64,000 nucleotides of DNA. It comes from Usitatibacter rugosus. GTDB lineage: Bacteria; Pseudomonadota; Gammaproteobacteria; Burkholderiales; Usitatibacteraceae. Below are positions 20,015 to 32,179 of this stretch, in pieces (position 1 is the stretch's first letter; each line of letters begins with the position of its first letter). The stretch is taken from NCBI RefSeq assembly GCF_013003965.1, contig NZ_CP053069.1, forward strand, positions 1,333,419-1,397,418, written 5' to 3'. The position numbers and the translations under genes were made by a program. Below the pieces are notes generated by a model that saw nothing but the letters and a program-made list of their open reading frames with translations, ran no database searches and was not told the origin of the DNA.

Positions 20015-20857
20015 ATGAAAGGCATCCCCAGCTGCAGGCTGCCCGACGGGACGACCGTTGCACGTCTCGGCATCGGCACGTGGCACATGGGAGAGAATCG
20101 CTCGGCGCGCGCGGCTGAAGTGGCCGCCGTGCGGCTCGCCATCGACCTCGGCATGACGCTCGTCGACACCGCCGAGATGTATGGAGACGGCGGGGCCGAA
20201 GAGGTCGTGGGCGAAGCGATCCGCGGGCAACGCGAGCGCGTGTTCGTGGTGAGCAAGTTCTATCCGCACCACGCGTCCCGCAAGAAGCTCCTCGCGGCCT
20301 GCGACGCCACGCGAACGCGCCTGGACATCGACACGCTCGATCTCTACCTGTACCACTGGAGAGGTAACGTTCAGCTTGCCGAAACCGTTGACGCGCTCGA
20401 GTCGCTGGTGGCCGCGGGAGCCGTCGCGCGCTGGGGCGTTTCCAACTTCGACGTGGACGACATGAGCGAGCTGCTCGCGGTCCCCGGGGGCGGGAACGTC
20501 GCGGTAAACCAGGTCCTCTACAACCTCGATCGCCGCGGTCCCGAATTCGAGCTGATGCCGCTCCACGCATCGCGCGGCATCGCGACGATGGCGTACTCGC
20601 CGGTGGACGAGGGCCGCCTGCTGCGCCACAAGGGCCTGGCCGCGATCGCCTCGCGAATCGGGGTCTCCGCCGCGCAAGTGGCGATCGCGTGGCTCGTGCG
20701 CCGGCCGGATGTCATCGCCATTCCCAAGGCGGTGGATCCCGCGCACGTCCACGACAACCGCGCGGCCGCGGATCTCGTGCTCGACGAGGCGACGCTCGCG
20801 GAGCTGGACCGCCTCTTCGCGCCACCGTCGCGACGCCAGCCGCTCGAGATGATCTAG
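20015..20857 (+). CDS. Aldo/keto reductase
   Basis: 280 residues, NADPH-dependent TIM-barrel oxidoreductase. The catalytic tetrad is visible: Asp in VDTAEMYGDGGAEE with the Tyr of MYG, Lys in VVSKFYPHHASRK, and His in YLYHWRG. The cofactor-binding end is IAWLVRRPDVIAIPKAV. Substrate cannot be read from sequence; relatives reduce sugars or keto acids such as 2,5-diketo-gluconate. Single gene with no obvious operon partner. The start is chosen at ATG 20015 where homology-like sequence begins; the frame is open far upstream. Confidence 0.9.
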   Translation: MKGIPSCRLPDGTTVARLGIGTWHMGENRSARAAEVAAVRLAIDLGMTLVDTAEMYGDGGAEEVVGEAIRGQRERVFVVSKFYPHHASRKKLLAACDATRTRLDIDTLDLYLYHWRGNVQLAETVDALESLVAAGAVARWGVSNFDVDDMSELLAVPGGGNVAVNQVLYNLDRRGPEFELMPLHASRGIATMAYSPVDEGRLLRHKGLAAIASRIGVSAAQVAIAWLVRRPDVIAIPKAVDPAHVHDNRAAADLVLDEATLAELDRLFAPPSRRQPLEMI

Positions 20858-21082
20858 CGCGTCGCGCTGAAGCGACAGCCGTCAATCGTTGTGGATCAGG
20901 AGCTTGGAGGCATCGCGGAAAATGAGCGTTGCCGTGCGGCGACGTTTCGCGGGTTTTGCAGGATCCTCCCCGCGGACCTGAAACCCGCGCCCCGCCTTGC
21001 TTTGCGGCGATTCGCGCTCGCATGGCACGAATCGTGAGTGGTGCTCCCTCTTGATGTTGTCCCACGAACGAGGAGAGTACCG

Positions 21083-21613
21083 ATGAAGTACGGCGAGCAT
21101 CTGTTCAAGCGCGAAGCCCCGCGTCCGACACCCTCCAACCCCACCCACCCACCCCAGGCCGCGAATGCGCCGCATGCGACACCCGCGATCGTCCCCACCG
21201 GATCGCGCGCCGCGACGCCGCCCCCGATACCCGACATACCGCCCGTGAAGTCCGAGGAGCCCGGTGGAAGCCGCCTCATCGTCGGCCCGAACATCAAGCT
21301 GAAGGGCGTGGAGATCGACGACTGCGACACGCTGGTCGTCGAGGGCCGCGTCGAGGCGACGATGAACAGCCGCGCGATCCAGATCGCCGAGCAGGGCGCC
21401 TTCAGCGGCAAGGTCGACATCGACGTGGCCGAGATCCGCGGCACGTTCAGCGGCGAGATGACGGCGAGGAAGCGCCTCGTGATCCACGGCAGCGGCCGTG
21501 TCTCGGGGAAGATCCGCTACGGCAAGATCCTCGTGCAGGAAGGCGGGGAAATCACGGGCGAGATCAGCGCGCTCGGCGACGGTCCGCAGGACCTGCTGCG
21601 CAGCGCCTCCTGA
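21083..21613 (+). CDS. Bactofilin (polymer-forming cytoskeletal protein)
   Basis: 176 residues. A Pro-rich disordered N-terminus (about 1-60), then the bactofilin beta-helix (about 62-160) with its repeating hydrophobic pattern: LIVGPNIKLKGVEI, LVVEGRVEATMNSRAIQIAEQGAFSG, then GTFSGEMTARKRLVIHGSGRVSGKI. Bactofilins polymerise on the inner face of the membrane and guide local cell-wall shaping or organelle placement. AGGAGAG lies 7 nt upstream of the ATG. No M23 peptidase, a common partner, is adjacent. The 225 nt before the gene contain no other gene that I can support. Confidence 0.92.
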   Translation: MKYGEHLFKREAPRPTPSNPTHPPQAANAPHATPAIVPTGSRAATPPPIPDIPPVKSEEPGGSRLIVGPNIKLKGVEIDDCDTLVVEGRVEATMNSRAIQIAEQGAFSGKVDIDVAEIRGTFSGEMTARKRLVIHGSGRVSGKIRYGKILVQEGGEITGEISALGDGPQDLLRSAS

Positions 21614-21628
21614 CGTTGCGGTGAGGAT

Positions 21629-21655
21629 GCGGCGCCGTGCAACGCGGCGCCGCTT

Positions 21656-21656
<1 letters not shown>
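21629..21656 (+). terminator. Hairpin terminator between bactofilin and purB
   Basis: 9-bp GC stem GCGGCGCCG / CGGCGCCGC with a 7-nt loop, then TTTC, 15 nt after the bactofilin stop and touching the end of the convergent purB. The short T-run makes it a moderate candidate. Confidence 0.6.
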
Positions 21657-23666
<2,010 letters not shown>

Positions 23667-23670
23667 TCCG

Positions 23671-24735
23671 TCAGGCGATCACGCCTCCGCCGAGGCACTC
23701 CTCGCCCCGGTAGAGCACGGCCGACTGCCCCGGGGTCACCGCCCACTGGGGATCGCGGAAATCGAGCGCGAACGCCGCCGGGCCTTCCGGGCGCAGCTCG
23801 CATGCGGCATCGGCCTGGCGATAGCGCGTCTTGGCGCCGTACGCGCCGTCCTCGGGCGGTGCGCCCGCCACCCAGCTCGCATCGGCCGCCCGCAGGCCGC
23901 GCTGCAGCAGGCGCTCGTGGTCGTGGCCCTGGACCACGACCAGCGTGTTCCTGCCCATGTCCTTGCCCGCGACGTACCAGGGCTGCGCGCCGCCGTCGCG
24001 CCGCCCGCCGATGCCAAGGCCCTGGCGCTGGCCGATCGTGTAGTACATGAGGCCCTGGTGCTCGCCGATCGTGCGGCCGTCCTCGGTCACCATCGGGCCC
24101 GGCTCGCGCGGCAGGTAGCGCGAGAGGAACTCGCGGAACGGCCGCTCGCCGATGAAGCAGATGCCGGTCGAATCGCGCTTGGCGTGGTTGGGCAGCCCGG
24201 CCTGGCGCGCGATCTCCCGCACCTCGGTCTTGCGCAGGCCGCCGACGGGAAACAACGTCCGCGAGAGTTGCGCCTGGTTCAGGCGATGCAGGAAATAGCT
24301 CTGGTCCTTGGCCGGATCCAGGCCCTTCAGGAGGGCGTGGCGCCCTTCGCGCTCTTCCACGCGGGCGTAGTGGCCGGTGGCGATCTTCGTGGCGCCCAGG
24401 GCCATGGCGTGGTCCAGGAAGGCCTTGAACTTGATCTCGGCGTTGCAGAGCACGTCCGGATTGGGCGTGCGCCCGGACCGGTACTCCTCCAGGAAGCTCG
24501 CGAAGACGCGGTCCTTGTACTCGGCGGCGAAGTTCACCGCCTCGATGTCGATGCCGATCTTGTCCGCGACGGAGGTCGCGTCGATGAGGTCCTCGCGCGT
24601 GGAGCAGTACTCGTCGTTGTCGTCGTCTTCCCAGTTCTTCATGAAGAGGCCCACGACGTCGTGGCCCTGTTGCTTCAGCAGCAGGGCGGCGACGGCGGAA
24701 TCGACTCCGCCGGAGAGTCCGACGACGACTTTCAT
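23671..24735 (-). CDS. mnmA: tRNA-specific 2-thiouridylase MnmA
   Basis: 354 residues. Thiolates U34 of tRNA-Lys, -Glu and -Gln. The PP-loop is [17 protein letters not shown] near the start, the first catalytic Cys is in [11 protein letters not shown] and the second in [11 protein letters not shown], and the C-terminal beta-barrel domains follow. An ATG two codons upstream (24741) is also possible. A target tRNA-Lys(TTT) happens to be encoded at 46780-46855 in this window. Confidence 0.95.
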   Translation of the reverse strand: MKVVVGLSGGVDSAVAALLLKQQGHDVVGLFMKNWEDDDNDEYCSTREDLIDATSVADKIGIDIEAVNFAAEYKDRVFASFLEEYRSGRTPNPDVLCNAEIKFKAFLDHAMALGATKIATGHYARVEEREGRHALLKGLDPAKDQSYFLHRLNQAQLSRTLFPVGGLRKTEVREIARQAGLPNHAKRDSTGICFIGERPFREFLSRYLPREPGPMVTEDGRTIGEHQGLMYYTIGQRQGLGIGGRRDGGAQPWYVAGKDMGRNTLVVVQGHDHERLLQRGLRAADASWVAGAPPEDGAYGAKTRYRQADAACELRPEGPAAFALDFRDPQWAVTPGQSAVLYRGEECLGGGVIA

Positions 24736-24770
24736 GGGCAAGGGAAGGCAGGCATGGCGCTCATTGTCCC

Positions 24771-24807
24771 AAAAACGAAGGCGGGGCCCCGGGGGACCCC
24801 GCCTTCG
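24771..24807 (-). terminator. Intrinsic terminator after the Ala/Lys/Pro-rich gene
   Basis: An 11-bp stem CGAAGGCGGGG / CCCCGCCTTCG, extendable into the loop, followed on the minus strand by TTTTT (complement of 24771-24775). It lies 18 nt beyond the stop at 24826 and isolates mnmA from it. Confidence 0.85.
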
Positions 24808-24825
24808 GCGTGCTGGAGGCCGGCG

Positions 24826-25185
24826 TTATTTCTTGGGCGCGGCGTCTTTCTTCGGCTCGACCGGAGCGGCCGGGACGGCCGGGGAAGCGGCGGCCGGGGT
24901 GGCGGGCTTCGTGTCGGCTTTCGGGGCGTCGGCCTTGGGGGCGTCGGCTTTCTTGGCGGGCTTCTTGGTGGATTTCTTGGCGGGCTTCTTTTCGTCTTTC
25001 TTCGGGGCGTCGGCCTTCGGGGCTTCGGCGGCCTTCGGAGCCTCGGCCTTGGCGGGCGCGGCGGCCGGCGCAACGGCGGGCTTGGCGGGTTCCGCGGCCT
25101 TGGCGGGGGCGGCCGGGGCCTGGGCGAGGGCGGAGAGCGAGCCGGCGGCAAACACCGCGGCGATCAGGGCGGACAGCTTTTTCAT
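24826..25185 (-). CDS. Exported Ala/Lys/Pro-rich low-complexity protein
   Basis: 119 residues. A clear signal peptide (MKKLSALIAAVFAAGSLSALAQ) is followed by a mature region almost wholly of Ala, Lys and Pro, in repeats such as KADAPK and PAKK, resembling the tail of histone H1. Strongly basic in the middle (KKDEKKPAKKSTKKPAKK), so it could bind nucleic acid, LPS or peptidoglycan in the periplasm; no domain is recognisable. It has its own terminator, and the 132 nt upstream to the rluE stop hold no other gene. Slippage-prone sequence, so its length may vary between strains. Confidence 0.75.
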   Translation of the reverse strand: MKKLSALIAAVFAAGSLSALAQAPAAPAKAAEPAKPAVAPAAAPAKAEAPKAAEAPKADAPKKDEKKPAKKSTKKPAKKADAPKADAPKADTKPATPAAASPAVPAAPVEPKKDAAPKK

Positions 25186-25317
25186 TTTGCTTTGCTTTCG
25201 TAGGGTAGGGGTCAGGGGTTCGTTACCTTGACGGGTCGTTTTCGAGCCTCGTCATCGGCAGTAACGCGGCGCATCGTACACGCGTTGACACACCCGTGAG
25301 CCGCGCCAGGACTGGAT

Positions 25318-25881
25318 CTAGGGGCGCGCGTCGCGAGGCGGGAAGGGGACTTCGCGCCACTGCCCGGGCGCCAGGCCCTCGAGGCTCCAGTCGCCGATCC
25401 GGTGGCGGATCAGCCTCAGCGTCGGAAACCCCGCCTTGGCGGTCATCCTGCGCACCTGGCGGTTGCGGCCCTCGCGCAGCACCAGCTCGATCCAGCTCGT
25501 CGGCAACGCCTTGCGGACCCGGATCGGCGGGTCGCGCGGCCACAGGCCTTCCGGCTCCGCGATGGCGGTGGCGACCGCGGGGCGCGTCACGCCATCGGCG
25601 AGCTCGACGCCTTCGGACAGGAGGCGAAGCGCCGCTTCTTCCGGGACGCCTTCGACCTGTACCCAATAGGCCTTGTCGAGCTTGTGGCGCGGATCGGAGA
25701 TGCGGGCCTGCATCACCCCGTGGTCGGTGAGGAGCACGAGGCCCTCGCTGTCGGTGTCGAGGCGGCCGGCGGGGTAGACGTCGGGCACGTTGACCCAATC
25801 CTTGAGCGTGGGATGGTCTCCCTCGCGCGAGAACTGGCAGATCGTGCCGAAGGGCTTGTTCAGGAGGAGCAGTCGCGGCAT
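25318..25881 (-). CDS. rluE: 23S rRNA pseudouridine synthase, RluE/RsuA family
   Basis: 187 residues, without the N-terminal S4 domain that RsuA and RluB carry. It begins directly with LLLLNKPFGTICQFS, then the catalytic-Asp motif AGRLDTDSEGLVLLTDHG, and ends with ELVLREGRNRQVRRMTAKAGFPTLRLIRHRIG. This short form with KPFGT..QFS is typical of RluE, which makes pseudouridine 2457 in 23S rRNA (E. coli numbering). Divergent from icd with 66 nt between them. Confidence 0.9.
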   Translation of the reverse strand: MPRLLLLNKPFGTICQFSREGDHPTLKDWVNVPDVYPAGRLDTDSEGLVLLTDHGVMQARISDPRHKLDKAYWVQVEGVPEEAALRLLSEGVELADGVTRPAVATAIAEPEGLWPRDPPIRVRKALPTSWIELVLREGRNRQVRRMTAKAGFPTLRLIRHRIGDWSLEGLAPGQWREVPFPPRDARP

Positions 25882-25947
25882 GGCGGGTAGGTGTGCTTTG
25901 CTACAATCCGGGGTTCACCGCACACCTTACATGCAGAGGGGAAACAG

Positions 25948-27162
25948 ATGTCGAAGATCAAGGTCAAGAACCCGGTCGTGGAGATGGATGGAGACGAGAT
26001 GACGCGCATCATCTGGCAGCGCATCCGCGAGAAACTGATCCTTCCGTACCTCGACATCGACCTCAAGTACTTCGACCTCTCGGTCGAGCACCGCGACGCC
26101 ACGGATGACAAGGTGACCGTCGATTCGGCCAACGCCACCAAGGAGTACGGCGTCGCCGTGAAGTGCGCCACCATCACGCCGGACGAGGCGCGCGTGAAGG
26201 AATTCAACCTGAAGCAGATGTGGAAGAGCCCGAACGGGACCATCCGCAACATCCTCGACGGCACCATCTTCCGCGAGCCCATCATCTGCAAGAACGTGCC
26301 GCGCATCGTCTCGCACTGGGACAAGCCGGTCGTCGTGGCGCGCCACGGCTTCGGCGACCAGTACCGCGCCTCGGAGATCAAGTTCGACGGCCCGGGGACG
26401 CTCAAGATCAGCTTCACGCCGAAGGGCGGCGGGGCCCCGATCGAGAAGGAAGTGTTCCAGGCGCCCGGAGCGGGCGTGACGATGGCGATGTACAACCTGG
26501 ACGACTCGATCAAGGGCTTCGCGCGCGCCTGCTTCAACTACGCGCTCAACCGCAAGTACCCCGTCTACCTGTCGACCAAGAACACGATCCTCAAGGTGTA
26601 CGACGGGCGCTTCAAGAACCTGTTCGAGGAAGTGTTCAACGCCGAGTTCAAGTCGCAGTTCGACGGCGCGGGCCTCGTGTACGAGCACCGGCTCATCGAC
26701 GACATGGTCGCCTCGAACCTCAAGTGGAGCGGCGGCTACCTCTGGGCCTGCAAGAACTACGACGGCGACGTCCAGTCGGACACGGTCGCGCAGGGCTACG
26801 GCTCGCTGGGCCTGATGACCTCCGTGCTCACCACGCCGGACGGCAAGACGGTGGAAGCCGAGGCGGCGCACGGCACGGTCACGCGCCACTACCGCCTGCA
26901 CCAGCAGGGCAAGCCCACGTCCACCAACCCGATCGCCTCGATCTACGCCTGGACGCGCGGCCTGCAGTACCGCGGCAAGATGGACAACACGCCCGACCTG
27001 GTGAACTTCGCGCTCGCGCTGGAGAAGGTGTGCGTGGACGTCGTCGAGGGCGGCAAGATGACGAAGGACCTCGCGACGCTGATCCGCCCCGACCATCCGT
27101 TCCTCACGACCGAGGAATACATGGACGCCGTGGACGCCGAGCTCAAGCGCCGGATGCAGTGA
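25948..27162 (+). CDS. icd: NADP-dependent isocitrate dehydrogenase, eukaryote-like type
   Basis: 404 residues. Oxidative decarboxylation of isocitrate to 2-oxoglutarate in the TCA cycle. The sequence is the mitochondrial/cytosolic type: [78 protein letters not shown] and the NADP-binding [26 protein letters not shown]. This differs from the E. coli type Icd (416 residues). GAGGGG lies 8 nt before the ATG. Confidence 0.95.
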   Translation: MSKIKVKNPVVEMDGDEMTRIIWQRIREKLILPYLDIDLKYFDLSVEHRDATDDKVTVDSANATKEYGVAVKCATITPDEARVKEFNLKQMWKSPNGTIRNILDGTIFREPIICKNVPRIVSHWDKPVVVARHGFGDQYRASEIKFDGPGTLKISFTPKGGGAPIEKEVFQAPGAGVTMAMYNLDDSIKGFARACFNYALNRKYPVYLSTKNTILKVYDGRFKNLFEEVFNAEFKSQFDGAGLVYEHRLIDDMVASNLKWSGGYLWACKNYDGDVQSDTVAQGYGSLGLMTSVLTTPDGKTVEAEAAHGTVTRHYRLHQQGKPTSTNPIASIYAWTRGLQYRGKMDNTPDLVNFALALEKVCVDVVEGGKMTKDLATLIRPDHPFLTTEEYMDAVDAELKRRMQ

Positions 27163-27183
27163 CCCTGCCCCGGAAAGGGGCAT

Positions 27184-27217
27184 AAAAAAACCCCTGCGGC
27201 GAACCGCAGGGGTTTTT
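27184..27217 (+). terminator. Bidirectional intrinsic terminator between icd and csp
   Basis: An A7 run, 9-bp stem CCCCTGCGG / CCGCAGGGG, loop CGAA, then TTTTT. It works for icd on the plus strand and, by the mirrored T-run, for the convergent cold-shock gene. Confidence 0.92.
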
Positions 27218-27231
27218 CATCGAGTCCGTCG

Positions 27232-27435
27232 TCAGGCGGCCTGGATGTTCGAAGCCTGTTTGCCTTTTGGGCCCTGCGTTACGTCGAAGGAGACTTTTTG
27301 TCCCTCTTTCAGCGTCTTGAACCCCTGCATCTGGATCGCGGAAAAGTGCGCGAAGAGGTCTTCGCTGCCATCATCCGGCGTGATGAACCCATACCCCTTT
27401 GCATCGTTGAACCATTTGACGGTGCCTGTTGCCAT
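27232..27435 (-). CDS. Cold-shock protein (CspA family)
   Basis: 67 residues: a single OB-fold cold-shock domain with both RNA-binding motifs, [11 protein letters not shown] (RNP1) and DLFAHFSAI (RNP2). Acts as an RNA chaperone. The real start is ATG 27435, with GGGAG 3 nt upstream (a short spacing). The sequence gives no sign of whether it is cold-inducible or constitutive. The upstream gap to clpS (285 nt) must carry its promoter; I could not pick one with confidence. Confidence 0.95.
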   Translation of the reverse strand: MATGTVKWFNDAKGYGFITPDDGSEDLFAHFSAIQMQGFKTLKEGQKVSFDVTQGPKGKQASNIQAA

Positions 27436-27621
27436 TGCTCCCTGCCCTCTGTGTGGAACGGGTGGAATCCCGCGCATCGTTCGGTTCCATAGCCCCGCAC
27501 CTGATGCAGAACCCTTGAAGCCAAACTCCAACGCGCTTTGTACCTGCGCCCTCGGGGCAAGTCAACAGGGGGAGCCGGGAAGTGTCTCATTGGCGCCACG
27601 CATCGTAAGGGTTTGAAGGGT

Positions 27622-27652
27622 CTTGAAAAACCGCCCCCGCTTGTCCATATTA
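27622..27652 (+). promoter_or_regulatory. Candidate heat-shock (sigma-32-type) promoter for clpSA
   Basis: CTTGAAA, then 14 nt, then GTCCATATTA, close to the sigma-32 consensus CTTGAAA-N13-15-CCCCATNT (7/7 and 6/8). It lies 68 nt before the clpS start. A weaker sigma-70 reading is also possible: TTGAAA with 17 nt to CATATT. Placement ahead of an ATP-dependent protease pair makes heat-shock control plausible. Confidence 0.6.
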
Positions 27653-27720
27653 GGTAGCGACATCCCCCGATCTTTTCGTCCGCTCGGGAAACCCCCGGAG
27701 GACGGGCCCGTCCAGGCACC

Positions 27721-28028
27721 ATGACCGACAAACCCAGCAGCGGCTCCACGGCCCTCAAGCCCAGTGCAACGAAGGCCAAGCCGCCGCCCATGTTCCAGGT
27801 GGTGATGTATAACGACGATTACACCCCGATGGAGTTCGTGGTCGAGGTGCTGCAGCTCTTCTTCACCTTGCCGCGGGAACGGGCCACCCAGGTGATGCTC
27901 AAAGTGCATACGGAAGGCCGCGGGGTCTGCGGCATCTATCCGAAGGACGTTGCAACGACGAAGGTGGACCAGGTCACGGCTTATTCACAGCAGCACCAGC
28001 ATCCCTTGCAGTGCGCGATGGAGGAAAC

Positions 28029-28032
<4 letters not shown>
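27721..28032 (+). CDS. clpS: ClpS adaptor protein
   Basis: 103 residues. A disordered N-terminus, then the conserved core [48 protein letters not shown]. Delivers N-degron substrates to ClpAP and blocks degradation of some others. The terminal TGA overlaps the clpA start as ATGA. Confidence 0.96.
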
Positions 28033-30302
<2,270 letters not shown>

Positions 30303-30320
30303 CGCGGCCGCCGCACGAAA

Positions 30321-30354
30321 AGCGAAACGCCCGCCCTGCGCGGGCGTTTTCGCT
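30321..30354 (+). terminator. Intrinsic terminator after clpA
   Basis: AAACGCCCGC / GCGGGCGTTT 10-bp stem with a 5-nt loop, extended by the outer pair AGCGA..TCGCT, with TTTT within the 3' arm; 19 nt after the clpA stop. Confidence 0.8.
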
Positions 30355-30440
30355 TCCAGCGCATCAGCGTCGGCTGATGAATCGCCCGCGCGTCGAGTGC
30401 GCTATCCTCGGATCCCGTGCATCGATTCTCGAGGTGCCTC

Positions 30441-30791
30441 ATGAAGCGACTCCTGGCAACGGTATTGCTGGCCGCGATGGCCGGCGGTGCGCAAGCGCAG
30501 CAGCCTGCTCCCGCGGCACCGCCGCCTCCGGCGTTCGCCGCCGCCAATCTCTCCGAATCGGGCGTGCGCTCGATGGCCGGCAGCTGCGCCATGTGCCACG
30601 GCACCGCGGGCAAGGCGGTGGAAGGCTCCACCGTCGCGCCGCTGGCCGGTCGTCCCGCCGCGGAGCTCGTGGGCCTCATGAACGACTTCAAGGCCGGCAA
30701 GCGGCCCGCGACGATCATGCACCAGATCGCCAAGGGCTACGGCGACGCGGAGGTCGCCGCGCTCGCCGACTACTTCTCGAAGCAGCGCTAG
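30441..30791 (+). CDS. Monoheme cytochrome c, probable FccA subunit of sulfide dehydrogenase
   Basis: 116 residues. A signal peptide (MKRLLATVLLAAMAGGAQA) and a Pro/Ala linker precede one class I cytochrome c domain: heme site CAMCH (about residues 50-54), the axial Met in the region NDFKAGKRPATIMHQIAKGY, and a C-terminal helix EVAALADYFSKQR. Located 9 nt before the FccB-type flavoprotein, so it is the expected electron acceptor. Allochromatium FccA has two hemes; this one has one. Confidence 0.88.
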   Translation: MKRLLATVLLAAMAGGAQAQQPAPAAPPPPAFAAANLSESGVRSMAGSCAMCHGTAGKAVEGSTVAPLAGRPAAELVGLMNDFKAGKRPATIMHQIAKGYGDAEVAALADYFSKQR

Positions 30792-30800
30792 GAGGCCGCC

Positions 30801-32069
30801 ATGACGATGCAACGCAGGCAGTTCCTGAAGGCAGGCGCGGCGGGACTTGCGATGACGGGCCTCGCGGGTTGCGCGAGCACGTCCAGCGCTCCGGCCAAGG
30901 CACGTGTCGCGGTGGTGGGCGGCGGCTATGGCGGCGCCACGGCCGCGAAGTACATCCGCATGCTCGATCCGGCGATCCACGTGACGCTGATCGAGCCCAA
31001 TGAAGCCTTCGTTTCCTGCCCGCTCTCGAACATGGTGCTGGGCGGGTTCCGCGGCATCGGCGACATCACCACGCCGTACACAGGTCTCGCGAAGCACGGC
31101 GTCGAGGTCGTGCGCGACTGGGCGACGGCCGTCGACATGACCACGAAGACCGTGGCCCTGAAGGGCGGCTCGAAGGTCGCGTTCGATCGCGTGATCCTCT
31201 CGCCGGGCGTGGACTTCATGTGGGAAGCGCTGCCGTCGATGGCGAGCGCCGAGGCGCAGGCCGCGGTGCTGCACGCCTGGAAGGCGGGCCCGCAGACGGT
31301 GTCGCTGAGGAAGCAGCTCGAAGCGATGCCCGATGGCGGCGTCTTCGTGATCTCGGTGCCGCTTGCGCCGTTTCGCTGCCCGCCGGGGCCGTACGAGCGC
31401 GTCTGCCAGGTGGCGGCGTACTTCAAGGCCGCCAAGCCGCGCTCGAAGATCATCCTGCTGGACGAGAACGCGGACGTGATCTCGAAGGGGCCGCTCTTCA
31501 AGAAGGCGTGGACCGACCTCTATGGCGGCATGATCGACTACCGCCCGAACAGCAAGGCGGTGGACGTCGACTGGAAGGGCCGCACGGTGAAGCTCGAGTT
31601 CGGCGACCAGAAGGGCGATGTGTTGAACGTGATCCCGCCGCAGCGTGCCGGCGACGTGGCCAAGCCCTTCATCACGGCGAACAACCGCTGGTGCGAGGTG
31701 GACTGGACGACGTTCGAGTCGAAGGCGCACAAGGGCGCGCACGTGCTGGGTGACGCGCTGCAGGTGGCACCGCTGATGCCCAAGTCCGGCAGCATGGCCA
31801 ACGGCCACGGCCGGATCTGCGCGACGGCCGTGGTGGCCCTGCTGAACGGCGAGGCGCCCAACCCTTCGCCCACGCTCATCAACACCTGCTACAGCATGGT
31901 GTCGGACAAGCTCGCCGTGCACGTGACCTCCGTCCACAAGTACGACGAAAAGGACCGCACCATGAAGACGGTGCCGGGCGCGGGCGGGGTCTCGGCGGCG
32001 ATGAACGAGGCCGAAGGGGTCTACACCATGAACTGGGCCCGCAACATCTGGGCCGACGCGCTCGCCTGA
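30801..32069 (+). CDS. Flavocytochrome c sulfide dehydrogenase, flavoprotein subunit (FccB)
   Basis: 422 residues. Twin-arginine signal (MQRRQFLKAGAAGLAMTG) with a lipobox-like LAGC, then FAD-binding VAVVGGGYGGATAAKYI. Three cysteines match known FccB sites: Cys73 in FVSCPLSN, the place of the covalent FAD link; Cys193 in FRCPPGPYER and Cys363 in NTCYSM, the redox-active pair that handles sulfide. Oxidises sulfide in the periplasm and passes electrons to the cytochrome encoded just upstream. No sox, sqr or dsr gene is nearby, so sulfide detoxification or a side energy source is likely, more than full lithotrophy (inference). Confidence 0.92.
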   Translation: MTMQRRQFLKAGAAGLAMTGLAGCASTSSAPAKARVAVVGGGYGGATAAKYIRMLDPAIHVTLIEPNEAFVSCPLSNMVLGGFRGIGDITTPYTGLAKHGVEVVRDWATAVDMTTKTVALKGGSKVAFDRVILSPGVDFMWEALPSMASAEAQAAVLHAWKAGPQTVSLRKQLEAMPDGGVFVISVPLAPFRCPPGPYERVCQVAAYFKAAKPRSKIILLDENADVISKGPLFKKAWTDLYGGMIDYRPNSKAVDVDWKGRTVKLEFGDQKGDVLNVIPPQRAGDVAKPFITANNRWCEVDWTTFESKAHKGAHVLGDALQVAPLMPKSGSMANGHGRICATAVVALLNGEAPNPSPTLINTCYSMVSDKLAVHVTSVHKYDEKDRTMKTVPGAGGVSAAMNEAEGVYTMNWARNIWADALA

Positions 32070-32088
32070 GTCGTTACCGGACGTGTCG

Positions 32089-32117
32089 AAAGGGGGGCTG
32101 CCCGTCAGCCCCCTTTT
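32089..32117 (+). terminator. Intrinsic terminator after the sulfide dehydrogenase operon
   Basis: A stem of GGGGGCTG / CAGCCCCC with a 5-nt loop, A-tract before and TTTT after; 20 nt past the FccB stop. Confidence 0.85.
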
Positions 32118-32179
32118 CATTTCCGCTACACTCGGGACAAGGCTGGAATCCGACAACGGGCCGGCCGCGTAGAAATGCA

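Noticed and set aside
20861-20876. GTCGC/GCGAC hairpin after the aldo/keto reductase as terminator
   Set aside because: Only 5 bp and no T-run; not enough support.
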